Part shown: positions 44,032 to 51,779 of the stretch, in pieces | How the letters are laid out: each line of letters opens with the position of its first letter | How positions within the stretch are numbered: the stretch's first letter is position 1 | NCBI GenBank assembly: GCA_045631205.1 | Contig: JAZQUI010000008.1 | Span: forward strand, 1-54,766 | Reading direction: 5' to 3' | Length of the DNA stretch: 54,766 bases | Origin: HGM04593 sp045631205 | Lineage (GTDB): Bacteria; Bacteroidota; Bacteroidia; Bacteroidales; Bacteroidaceae | The notes under the pieces: model-generated | Told to the model about the DNA's origin: nothing | Databases searched by the model: none | What the model saw: only the letters and a program-made list of their open reading frames with translations | Made by a program: the position numbers and the translations under genes

Positions 44032-45704
44032 TAATATATCAGATGTTACCCCGCCTCTTCGGCAACAGCAACGCCAACTGCGTTGCAGGCGGAACAATAG
44101 AGCAAAATGGTTGCGGTAAATTCAACGATATAACCCCAAAAGCCTTGCGCGCCATACGCGACTTGGGCATCACCCATATATGGTACACAGGAGTCATTGA
44201 GCACACCACCCGCACAAGTTACAGCAAATATGGCATTGAGGACACCCACCCCGCAACAGTAAAAGGCGAGGCCGGCTCACCCTACGCCATCAAGGACTAT
44301 TACGACAACGACCCCGACCTTGCCGTGGATGTAGAGAAACGCCGCGAAGAGTTCAGCGCACTCATCGAGCGCACCCATAAAGCCGGAATGAAGGTAATTA
44401 TGGACTTCATCCCCAACCACGTTGCCCGCCATTACAAGAGCGACAATCGCCCCGCCGGAACATACGACTTCGGTGAGTTCGACGATAAAAACGCATTCTT
44501 TATGGGGCACAACAACTTCTATTATCTGGGCGAGCAATCTTACGGTTGCAACATCGATGCCCAGGACTGTGCCGATGCCCCTTATAGCGAGAGCCCCTTA
44601 CGTGCAACAGGTAACGACTGCTTCGGCAGCCCCTCGCGCAACGACTGGTACGACACCGTGAAACTGAACTACGGTATCGACTACCGCTCGGGCAACCGCC
44701 AGTTCTCTCCCGTGCCCAACACTTGGGTAAAAATGCTCAAAATTCTCCAATACTGGGCAGCACAAGGTATCGACGGTTTCCGTTGCGATATGATTGAGAT
44801 GACACCCGTGGAATTCTGGCAGTGGGCAGTACCCAAGATTAAAGCCGAACACCCCGGCATAATATTCATTGGCGAAATATACCAGCCACACATCTACCGC
44901 ACATTCATAAAGGATGGCGCGTTCGATTACCTTTACGACAAGGTAGGACTATACGACACCCTCAAAGGCGTTATGAGTGGCCAGACATCGGCAAACAACA
45001 TCACATACACTTTGCAACAGACAGCCGACATACGCGAGAATATGCTCACCTTCCTTGAGAACCACGACGAGCAGCGCATTGCATCGGATTTCTTTGCAAC
45101 AAAAGCCGAAAGAGCCCTTGCGGCAGCCATCGTATCGGTAGCAATAGGCAAACAACCCTTTATGCTTTATGCCGGCCAGGAACTTGGCGAGCGCGGTATG
45201 GACAAAGAGGGATACAGCGGTGTCGATGGCCGCACCACCATCTTCGACTATTGGAGCGTAGATACATTGCGTCGCTGGAAAGGCGAAGGCAACTACGACA
45301 CTTCGAACCTCAGCGAAGAGGAGAAAGCACTGCAAGCATTCTATGCAAAACTGCTCACTCTCTGCAACAGCAGCGAAGCACTAAAAGAGGGCGATTTCTA
45401 CGACTTGCAATATGCCAACCCATATAGCGACACATACGACAGCAACCACATATACACCTTCTTACGCGGCAGCAAGAAAGAGTTAGTGCTTGTTGTAACA
45501 AACTTCAGCGACACAGAGCGCAATTGCGAAATAACCATCCCCGAAGAGGCATACGCATACTTTGGCATATCGAGCAGCAATAAAAAAACCACTGCAACCG
45601 AATTACTCAGCGGAGAAAAGATGGAAATTCTTTTGAACTCTGCCGAAAAGATTTCTGTTAAAGTAGCAGCGAACAATGGAGTAATAATCAAGATAAACAA
45701 ATAA
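44019..45704 (+). CDS. Intracellular GH13 alpha-amylase family enzyme
   Basis: This 561-residue protein has no signal peptide, so it is cytoplasmic. The GH13 barrel shows the four conserved regions: DFIPNHV, GIDGFRCDM (nucleophile Asp257), IIFIGEIYQ (acid/base Glu286) and FLENHDEQR (Asp350). A C-terminal beta-sandwich follows (about 465-561). The substrate is probably a maltodextrin or glycogen fragment, which fits the glycogen genes elsewhere in the window. It overlaps fabD by 13 bp. Confidence 0.92.
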   Translation: MSRIIIYQMLPRLFGNSNANCVAGGTIEQNGCGKFNDITPKALRAIRDLGITHIWYTGVIEHTTRTSYSKYGIEDTHPATVKGEAGSPYAIKDYYDNDPDLAVDVEKRREEFSALIERTHKAGMKVIMDFIPNHVARHYKSDNRPAGTYDFGEFDDKNAFFMGHNNFYYLGEQSYGCNIDAQDCADAPYSESPLRATGNDCFGSPSRNDWYDTVKLNYGIDYRSGNRQFSPVPNTWVKMLKILQYWAAQGIDGFRCDMIEMTPVEFWQWAVPKIKAEHPGIIFIGEIYQPHIYRTFIKDGAFDYLYDKVGLYDTLKGVMSGQTSANNITYTLQQTADIRENMLTFLENHDEQRIASDFFATKAERALAAAIVSVAIGKQPFMLYAGQELGERGMDKEGYSGVDGRTTIFDYWSVDTLRRWKGEGNYDTSNLSEEEKALQAFYAKLLTLCNSSEALKEGDFYDLQYANPYSDTYDSNHIYTFLRGSKKELVLVVTNFSDTERNCEITIPEEAYAYFGISSSNKKTTATELLSGEKMEILLNSAEKISVKVAANNGVIIKINK

Positions 45705-45706
45705 CA

Positions 45707-46369
45707 ATGAAAAAGATTGTAACACTCGTAGCCATGTTTGTAGCGATGATTACAGCAAACGCGCAAACACAACTCGACTACCAGACAATTAAGGATATTG
45801 TTGAGAATGAAAAGGAATACTACAACGACATTCTCGGAGTATATTTGAACGACGACCCCTACATACGCATCGACGATTACGCACTTGTATATTATGGTCA
45901 CTCGTACACACCCGCCTACAACGGAGCCAACGATGAAAACGAAGAAGCACTCAAAAACTACGCAGCATCAGGCGACATTTTCAACCAGTACGAGACTGCA
46001 AAGAAAATTCTCAACTACAACCCCGTAAGCCTTAACGCCCTCTTTTATGCTTGGCGTGCAGCCGACGAACTTATAAAGCCCGAAGAAGAGACACAGTCGT
46101 ATGTAAAGAAATACCTCGGTATTTTGAACATGATAACCACATACGGCGACGGAAAAAGCAGCAAGGCACCCTATCGCGTAATAAGCCCCGACGACCAGGA
46201 CCACATTCTCTACGGCGTACTCGATGTAAACAACATAATCTCGCGCAACCTCGAAACATCGACTCTCTGCAACATCGTAACCATCGAGCCCACAGAGAAA
46301 TTCCAGTCGCGCAAGGTTTTCTTCGATGTAAGCCGTTACCTTTCACACACTGTAAAAGATAACAAATAA
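45707..46369 (+). CDS. Exported DUF4919 protein
   Basis: The 220-residue protein has a signal peptide (MKKIVTLVAMFVAMITANAQ) and the DUF4919 pattern, with DYQTIKDIVENEKEYYNDIL at the start of the mature part and DDYALVYYGHSYTPAYNG after it. The function is unknown. It starts 2 bp after the GH13 stop codon, and the next gene begins directly after its own stop codon. Confidence 0.85.
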   Translation: MKKIVTLVAMFVAMITANAQTQLDYQTIKDIVENEKEYYNDILGVYLNDDPYIRIDDYALVYYGHSYTPAYNGANDENEEALKNYAASGDIFNQYETAKKILNYNPVSLNALFYAWRAADELIKPEEETQSYVKKYLGILNMITTYGDGKSSKAPYRVISPDDQDHILYGVLDVNNIISRNLETSTLCNIVTIEPTEKFQSRKVFFDVSRYLSHTVKDNK

Positions 46370-47032
46370 TTGAAAAAAACAGCCCGTATATTAGTAATAG
46401 CTATGCTTGCAACAATGTTGTCGAGCATAGCTATTACTATATTATATAAGTATATACCAATACCTGTGACACCACTAATGGTGAGCCGGTACATTTTCGA
46501 AGATACACCAATAAACTACAAGTGGACACCACTCGAAGATATAACACCAAACTTTGCCCTTGCCGTTGTAGCGTCGGAAGACAACCTCTTCACCACTCAC
46601 AACGGTTTCGATTTTGAACAGATACGTATAGCCAGAGAAGAAGCACGCAAAGGCAAACGCCAACGAGGAGCAAGCACCATAAGCCAACAAACAGCCAAAA
46701 ACATATTCCTGTGGAACGGCCGTTCCTGGCTGCGCAAAGGACTCGAAGCATACTTCACCCTGCTCATAGAAACCATTTGGGGGAAGGAGCGCATCATGGA
46801 GGTCTATCTCAACTGCATAGAGATGGGTAACGGAATATACGGAGCAACCGCGGTAGCCGAAAAACATTTCAAGAAACAACCCTCAAAGCTCACCCGCGCC
46901 GAGTGCGCACTCATTGCCGCCACCCTACCCAACCCACGCAGATACAGTTCGAAAAAGCCATCGAAATATATACTCAACAGGCAAAAGTCAATACTCCGAA
47001 ATATGAAAAACATCGGGGCCGTAAAATACTAA
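46370..47032 (+). CDS. mtgA: Monofunctional peptidoglycan glycosyltransferase
   Basis: The protein is 220 residues if translation starts at the TTG codon at 46370, which directly follows the TAA of the gene before. This start gives a normal KK-charged signal anchor (KKTARILVIAMLATML); the first ATG is 11 codons further in and would remove the charged end. The GT51 domain has the catalytic Glu in VVASEDNLFTTHNGFD, plus RGASTISQQTAKN and KERIMEVYLNCIEMGNGIYG. It polymerises lipid II into glycan strands at the inner membrane. It ends the fabD-GH13-DUF4919-mtgA cluster. Confidence 0.92.
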   Translation: MKKTARILVIAMLATMLSSIAITILYKYIPIPVTPLMVSRYIFEDTPINYKWTPLEDITPNFALAVVASEDNLFTTHNGFDFEQIRIAREEARKGKRQRGASTISQQTAKNIFLWNGRSWLRKGLEAYFTLLIETIWGKERIMEVYLNCIEMGNGIYGATAVAEKHFKKQPSKLTRAECALIAATLPNPRRYSSKKPSKYILNRQKSILRNMKNIGAVKY

Positions 47033-47060
47033 GGCTCACCAGCAGGATATATAAACAAAA

Positions 47061-47089
47061 AAGCAGCCACGGTTTACCCGTGGCTGCTT
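47061..47089. terminator. Terminator between mtgA and the lipoprotein gene
   Basis: AAGCAGCCACGG (47061-47072) pairs with CCGTGGCTGCTT (47078-47089). The A-run to its left makes it a good terminator for the minus-strand lipoprotein gene, and it probably also ends the mtgA cluster. Confidence 0.85.
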
Positions 47090-47112
47090 GTGATAAACAT
47101 TATCTACTAAAA

Positions 47113-47544
47113 TTATTCTGCATCTTTGTATTGTGCATAGATAGTCTCGAAAGCTGACTTGATTACGTCATAAGGCATACCCTCGAAAGAAGCTGTTTCG
47201 TCAGTCTCAGAGAGAACATTATTATTCAATTTAGTAACAGTTGTGTAGCTTGTGCAAGCACCATCCTCAAAAGTAGCAGTCATAACAACAACAGCCTTGC
47301 CAGCGCCCGCCATATCCATATAATATGTAAGAACTATTTTGTCGGGAGATGTTGTATCCAAACCAACCTGAACGTCAGCATCAGCATCGTCATTGTCACC
47401 AGAACCATCACCAGAACCATTACCAGCACCATTCATCATAGCATAATAATACCATGCTGCTGCATTGTTGTCATCATCACTACAAGAAGTCAAACACACT
47501 GCGCCACACAAAGCGATGGCGAACAAAAAGATTACTTTTTTCAT
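47113..47544 (-). CDS. Small predicted lipoprotein of unknown function
   Basis: The 143-residue protein has a lipoprotein signal peptide ending in LTSC (Cys21), followed by the acidic SDDDNN. In Bacteroidetes such an acidic stretch after the Cys is a known surface-export signal. A low-complexity linker (GAGNGSGDGSGDNDDADAD) leads to a small beta-rich domain (about 65-143). I do not recognise the domain. It has its own terminator and stands alone. Confidence 0.7.
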   Translation of the reverse strand: MKKVIFLFAIALCGAVCLTSCSDDDNNAAAWYYYAMMNGAGNGSGDGSGDNDDADADVQVGLDTTSPDKIVLTYYMDMAGAGKAVVVMTATFEDGACTSYTTVTKLNNNVLSETDETASFEGMPYDVIKSAFETIYAQYKDAE

Positions 47545-47755
47545 AATTTTTAAAAAGATTAGTTAAATATTTACCTTGCAAATATCATCAATATGGGTAC
47601 AAGTACAAAAAACAAGTTAGTTCATCTTGCAATTCAAAAGAACTTCAGTACAGCAACCCCACATTTCAAAGAAAAAAACAGAACCCCAATTACAAGATTC
47701 CATTTTTGCACATTTACATTTTACACACTGGGTGTAAGAAGGAAATAAATAATAA

Positions 47756-48700
47756 CTATTTTTTCGGCTCCATATGAATACCAATATGCGTTTCCTCGCC
47801 AAATTCATCTTTTAACCGCCTCTCTATCTTGCTTGCCAACGAATGGGCTTGCACAAGCGGTGTATCACCATCCATTCTTATATGAACCTCAATGGCAATG
47901 TGGTTTCCAATACGGCGGGTGCGTAAATGATGTGGCGAACTAACATCGGGAAACGAGAGAATAATCGCCAAAATCTTATCTTCGGTGACGGCGGGCAGGG
48001 AGCGCTCCAACAATTCATCGACACAAGGCTTCAACAACTGAAAAGAGACCTTCATAATAAAGATACTCACTACTATCGCAGCCAGTGGGTCCAAAATTCT
48101 CCATTTATCACCCAGGCATATTGCGCCACCAATGCCCACAAAAGTACCTATCGACGACAACGCATCGCTCCTGTGATGCCAGGCATTAGCCACCAAAGCT
48201 TGTGAATTTAGATTCTTACTTTTATATATGGTATAACGATACAGCAACTCTTTTAAGACAATTGACAACACGGCAGCCGTAAGTGCCAAAATGCTTGGAG
48301 CAGCCAAAGGCTTGCCGGCAATAGTATCAATAACACTCATTACACCATTATACAGAATACCCACACCAACAAGAAACAGAATCAACCCGATAATAGCTGT
48401 AGCCAATGTTTCATACTTGCCATGACCATAGTCGTGCCCCTCATCTTCGGGCTTTCCCGATATACGCACAAAAACAATCACAATTATATCGGTAACAAAG
48501 TCCGACAACGAGTGTACAGCATCGGCAACCATTGCAGCACTATGTCCCACAATACCGGCAACAAACTTGAATACAAGCAACAAAAAATTCACAATGCTAC
48601 CTATCCAAGTAACTCTGAAAATCTCCTTTTCTCTTTCGGAAGCCGATTTCATTTGCATCTCTTCTAATTTATTTACATATACATTCTCGCGCTGCAACAC
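47756..48700 (-). CDS. Cation diffusion facilitator (Zn/Co/Fe efflux) transporter
   Basis: This is a protein of up to 314 residues. Six transmembrane helices contain the metal sites DAVHSLSDFVTD (helix 2) and HHRSDALSS (helix 5), followed by a C-terminal cytoplasmic metal-sensing domain (RIGNHIAIEVHIRMDGDTPL). It exports divalent metals in exchange for protons. Translation may start at an internal Met (48658 or 48652, MKSASEREKE), which is closer to the usual family N-terminus; the longer form is also compatible with a -7-like box, TATTTTCG, at 48740-48733. Confidence 0.92.
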   Translation of the reverse strand: MLQRENVYVNKLEEMQMKSASEREKEIFRVTWIGSIVNFLLLVFKFVAGIVGHSAAMVADAVHSLSDFVTDIIVIVFVRISGKPEDEGHDYGHGKYETLATAIIGLILFLVGVGILYNGVMSVIDTIAGKPLAAPSILALTAAVLSIVLKELLYRYTIYKSKNLNSQALVANAWHHRSDALSSIGTFVGIGGAICLGDKWRILDPLAAIVVSIFIMKVSFQLLKPCVDELLERSLPAVTEDKILAIILSFPDVSSPHHLRTRRIGNHIAIEVHIRMDGDTPLVQAHSLASKIERRLKDEFGEETHIGIHMEPKK

Positions 48701-48798
48701 CCTGTTATCTACTACCCGCTAATGAAGTACTGCGAAAATACGAACTGCAATTCACACACCAAAAGAAACAATGTTATTTTCGACTAAAAATATAACGG

Positions 48799-48820
48799 CA
48801 AGGCTTATACAAGGCTTATA
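48799..48820. repeat. Tandem 11-bp repeat CAAGGCTTATA x2
   Basis: Two exact, directly joined copies lie about 90 bp before the -7-like box of the nuclease gene and about 60 bp behind the CDF promoter. One copy per helical turn (11 bp) is a typical arrangement for a regulator-binding site. No regulator is identified. Confidence 0.6.
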
Positions 48821-49011
48821 TAAATTGTTTCACCAAACTAATTTACATTCATTGGCAATAAATTTAAATTTTATTTACTCGTTTAAAGAAACTTTCATTA
48901 GTTTGAATGTATATTTGTATTGATATACCAAGATGCGCAAGAACTATACATATAGAGCCAAATGACAAACGAAACACCCCAACTCAACGACCACAAACAA
49001 AATTGCGGTTC

Positions 49012-49065
49012 AGCGAGTGCAGAAAGCAAGCCTGCTTGCATTATGCCGAGCGCCAGCAATTTCGC
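49012..49065 (+). repeat. Dispersed repeat with variable hairpin core, copy 1
   Basis: The order is AGCGAGTG (49012-49019), 27 nt holding the hairpin GCAAGC-CT-GCTTGC, then CGAGCG (49047-49052), CC, AGCAA, T, TTCGC (49061-49065). Copy 2 (54711-54762) keeps every outer block and its order but has a different hairpin. It ends 25 bp before the ATG of the nuclease-like gene. Confidence 0.6.
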
Positions 49066-49090
49066 CGAAGGCAAAGCGTAGTACCCACCA

Positions 49091-50017
49091 ATGCATAAAA
49101 GAGAGCAAAATCACGAATTAAAAATGAGAAAAAGCAAAACATATCGCTACGATGATGAATTCAAAGCAAAGGCACGTGCTCATCAGTTCGCATTTAGGGA
49201 AAGAGAGTTGAATAATTACTACGACGAGAAGAACCCACAAGTGATGCTTACTCCCGATGCGGCAAAAAAAGGATTGATATTTTGCGACACATACAGGGGC
49301 TTTATTCAAAATAAGTTTAAATCATTTGGAACGTCGGCTCTTTTTTCAAATATGCTAAGGAGCGAACATATTCCATACAACATCTTTACCCCTATGGAGG
49401 AAGACTTAAGTGCTGCAACAGCACTATTCAACGAGGTTATCGGAGGAGGTATTTCACGCATAGATAAAATACATATTGAATTTGCAGGCAAATCACCAGA
49501 CAGAAGCGAATATTTGAAAGATGGTACATCTTTCGACACTTTCATTGAATACACAACGACAGAAAATGCCAAAGGTGGCATTGGCATTGAAGTGAAATAC
49601 ACAGAAAACGGTTATCGCATTGGGGAGAAGGAGAAAGAGTATATTGAGAAGCCCAACGGAACATACCGACAAGTGAGCGAAGAATCAAATTATTTTATTC
49701 CAAGTTTAAATATAACTTCATTCATTAAAGCTAACCACCTAAGACAAATATGGCGTAACCATATATTAGGATATTCAATGTTGCGAAAAGGCGAAATCAA
49801 AAGATTTCATTACATACACCTTTACCCCGAAGGCAACAAGCATTTCCATCAATACGCCATACCAGAATATAAACAATTGCTTACCGAGAAAGGAAGAAAC
49901 AGTTTCATAGACTTAACTTATGAATCCTTGTTTAAACTCATAAATTCACATTTTAAGCGGAAAGAGCAGAAAGAATGGCTGGAATACCTTAAAAAGAGAT
50001 ACATTGTAGAACTATAA
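49091..50017 (+). CDS. PD-(D/E)XK nuclease-like protein
   Basis: This is a protein of up to 308 residues (or 297 from the second Met, MRKSKTYRYDDEF, at 49124). The pattern Asp149 in SFDTFIEYT and E167-V-K169 in GIGIEVKYTE matches the PD-(D/E)XK catalytic core, and Glu130 may be a further ligand. It resembles the PGN_0703-like restriction-endonuclease-type proteins of Bacteroidales. No methylase or specificity gene is near, so an orphan defence or repair nuclease is possible. It is AT-richer than its neighbours and uses AGA and AAA codons more, a sign of recent transfer. It ends 8 bp before the AlaX-like gene. Confidence 0.7.
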   Translation: MHKREQNHELKMRKSKTYRYDDEFKAKARAHQFAFRERELNNYYDEKNPQVMLTPDAAKKGLIFCDTYRGFIQNKFKSFGTSALFSNMLRSEHIPYNIFTPMEEDLSAATALFNEVIGGGISRIDKIHIEFAGKSPDRSEYLKDGTSFDTFIEYTTTENAKGGIGIEVKYTENGYRIGEKEKEYIEKPNGTYRQVSEESNYFIPSLNITSFIKANHLRQIWRNHILGYSMLRKGEIKRFHYIHLYPEGNKHFHQYAIPEYKQLLTEKGRNSFIDLTYESLFKLINSHFKRKEQKEWLEYLKKRYIVEL

Positions 50018-50025
50018 CGAACATT

Positions 50026-50493
50026 ATGGAAATAAACCAACCTGCAGCAAAGTTTCAAGATATGTCAATCGCGCCTATGCACACAGCCGAACACATCCTT
50101 AACCAGACAATGATAAGGTTATTCGGTTGCGAAAGAAGCCGCAATGCCCACATAGAGCGTAAGAAAAGCAAGTGCGACTACACTTTGCCCACAGAACCAA
50201 CTGCCGAACAGATAGCAGAGATAGAGAAAAAGGTAAATGAAGTTATTGCGCAGCACCTGCCTGTAACCACAGAGTTTTGCACACGCGACAACGTGCCTGC
50301 CGAGGTTGACCTTGGCAAGCTGCCCGCCGATGCAAGTGAAACACTTCGCATAGTGCGTGTGGGCGATTACGACACTTGCGCCTGCATTGGAACACACGTG
50401 GAAAACACCTCCGACATTGGCACATTTAAAATAATAAGCCACACTTGGGAGAACGGCACACTGCGCTTGCGTTTCAAATTATCGCAAAATTAA
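50026..50493 (+). CDS. AlaX-like alanyl-tRNA editing domain protein
   Basis: The 155-residue protein is a free-standing ThrRS/AlaRS second-additional-domain (SAD). Its zinc and catalytic motifs are visible as HTAEH (H-x3-H, about residues 19-23) and CACIGTH (C-x3-H, about 119-125). Such proteins hydrolyse wrongly charged Ser- or Gly-tRNA-Ala. The protein lacks the N-terminal beta-barrel of larger AlaX types. It starts 8 bp after the nuclease-like gene and may be cotranscribed with it, though its codon use is like that of the chromosome. Confidence 0.82.
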   Translation: MEINQPAAKFQDMSIAPMHTAEHILNQTMIRLFGCERSRNAHIERKKSKCDYTLPTEPTAEQIAEIEKKVNEVIAQHLPVTTEFCTRDNVPAEVDLGKLPADASETLRIVRVGDYDTCACIGTHVENTSDIGTFKIISHTWENGTLRLRFKLSQN

Positions 50494-50556
50494 GTAAGGT
50501 ATTTTCATCTTTTTTGAGCCTTTTTTTATAACTTCGCAAGCGAAAGAAAAAACAAG

Positions 50557-51648
50557 ATGTTCGACAAAAGACAAATAGTTGTAAAAGCAAAAGCCACCGG
50601 CACATTAAAAGAGATGTGTCACGATATTTTTGCATCTATCAAAGAGTTGAACACCTTGAAAATAACATTCTTCGGGCTGCCTTCCGACAACAAGGAGTAC
50701 CTCTCAACCAACCGTGAACTACACTGCACGGTTAAGGAGTACTTTGGTGAGCAGGCACCACTGGTGAGTTTTGTGGCACAAAAGAGCAACTCCACCACCC
50801 TTATCGCCGAGGTTACCTACCTTGCCGACAACAATGCAAAGATAACCCACCACAGCCGATACAAAATAATTGAGCGAGGCACTGCCAAAGAGCTCATTAC
50901 AGAGGGAATTATACCTACCGACATTTCGGCGAGTACATTTGAGCAGGCAAAGGAGATATTCTATGCCATAGAGAACATACTCACCGGCGAGGGGTTCCAG
51001 ATAAACGACATTTACCGCCAATGGAACTACATTGAGGACATCACGGTAAAGAACGAAGAGAGCCAGAACTACCAGGAGTTCAACGATGCGCGCAGCATCT
51101 TCTACAGCAAAGCCAACTGGCCGGGCGGCTACCCCGCAGCAACAGGCATAGGCACCGGCCGAGGTGGAATAATGATAGAACTCAATGCCATTAAAGGCAC
51201 CACTGCGATAAACAAAGCCATTGACAACCCAATGCAGGTGGCAGCACACAACTACTCACAAAATGTTCTCGAAGGCAAGGTAATGAAAGAGCTAGACGAG
51301 CGCACAACACCCAAATTCGAGCGCGCTCGCATACTCGGCAACACCATATACATTTCGGGCACAGCAGCCATCAAAGGCGAACAGAGCGTAACAAGCCGCG
51401 ATACCGTGGCGCAAGCCGAAACCACTATGCAGGTGATGAACAACCTTATATCGAAAGAAAACATCCCTGTTGAAAACAACGGAGCCACATACGACCTGTT
51501 GCGCATCTATGTAAAGCACGAGGAGGCAATACCCGCAGTAAAAGAGTATATGAACGCCAACTATCCAACCGTTCCCAAGCACTATCTTGTTAGCGACATC
51601 TGCCGCCCCGAGCTACTCATTGAGATAGAGGGCATAGCCCATATCTAA
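50557..51648 (+). CDS. RidA-superfamily protein with FkbO/Hyg5-like N-terminal half
   Basis: This 363-residue protein is more than twice the size of RidA (about 130). The C-terminal half (about 225-363) has the YjgF/RidA-like trimer fold (ILGNTIYISGTAAIKGEQS, DLLRIYVKHEEAIPAVKEYM). The N-terminal half (about 1-220) includes PAATGIGTGRGGIMIELNAI. This arrangement resembles chorismatases such as FkbO, Hyg5 and XanB2, which turn chorismate into hydroxybenzoates or dihydroxy-cyclohexadienoates. The function here is inference from pattern; a Bacteroidales group with another activity is equally possible. A TAACTTCG box lies at 50529-50536. Confidence 0.7.
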   Translation: MFDKRQIVVKAKATGTLKEMCHDIFASIKELNTLKITFFGLPSDNKEYLSTNRELHCTVKEYFGEQAPLVSFVAQKSNSTTLIAEVTYLADNNAKITHHSRYKIIERGTAKELITEGIIPTDISASTFEQAKEIFYAIENILTGEGFQINDIYRQWNYIEDITVKNEESQNYQEFNDARSIFYSKANWPGGYPAATGIGTGRGGIMIELNAIKGTTAINKAIDNPMQVAAHNYSQNVLEGKVMKELDERTTPKFERARILGNTIYISGTAAIKGEQSVTSRDTVAQAETTMQVMNNLISKENIPVENNGATYDLLRIYVKHEEAIPAVKEYMNANYPTVPKHYLVSDICRPELLIEIEGIAHI

Positions 51649-51680
51649 AAGAATCCCAACCTAAACAAAATAAACCAAAA

Positions 51681-51779
51681 CGGGTGAACAACCACCCGCG
51701 CATACTCATTATACATACACGACGGCAAGAACGCCGCCATTTATGTATAACAACTAAAACTTTACCACAATGAGTATGC
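51681..51779 (+). promoter_or_regulatory. Structured leader of hsp20 that can bury the start codon
   Basis: Three elements are seen. Hairpin 1 is CGGGTG (51681-51686) with CACCCG (51693-51698). The outer stem is GCATACTCATT (51700-51710) with AATGAGTATGC (51769-51779), a perfect 11-bp pairing that includes the ATG at 51770 and a second in-frame ATG at 51776. The inner hairpin is TATACATA (51710-51717) with TATGTATA (51742-51749), topped by CGGC/GCCG (51723-51726, 51733-51736). If formed in the mRNA, the outer stem would block initiation until melted. This is inferred from sequence; no energy was calculated. Confidence 0.5.

Larger units (their letters stand above)
48701..49090. other. AT-rich intergenic region before the nuclease-like gene
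   Basis: This 390-bp stretch holds a perfect tandem duplication of CAAGGCTTATA (48799-48809, 48810-48820) and an inverted pair CAAACTAAT/ATTAGTTTG (48834-48842, 48897-48905). A plus-strand -7-like box TATATTTG lies at 48910-48917. A hairpin-containing repeat (49012-49065) has a second copy at the right edge of the window. A 63-codon frame (48907-49098) starts on the -7 box and is not believed to be a gene. Confidence 0.6.

Noticed and set aside
48907..49098. 63-codon frame before the nuclease-like gene
   Set aside because: Its start lies on the TATATTTG box and it runs through the hairpin repeat. The product has no recognisable pattern and overlaps the next gene.
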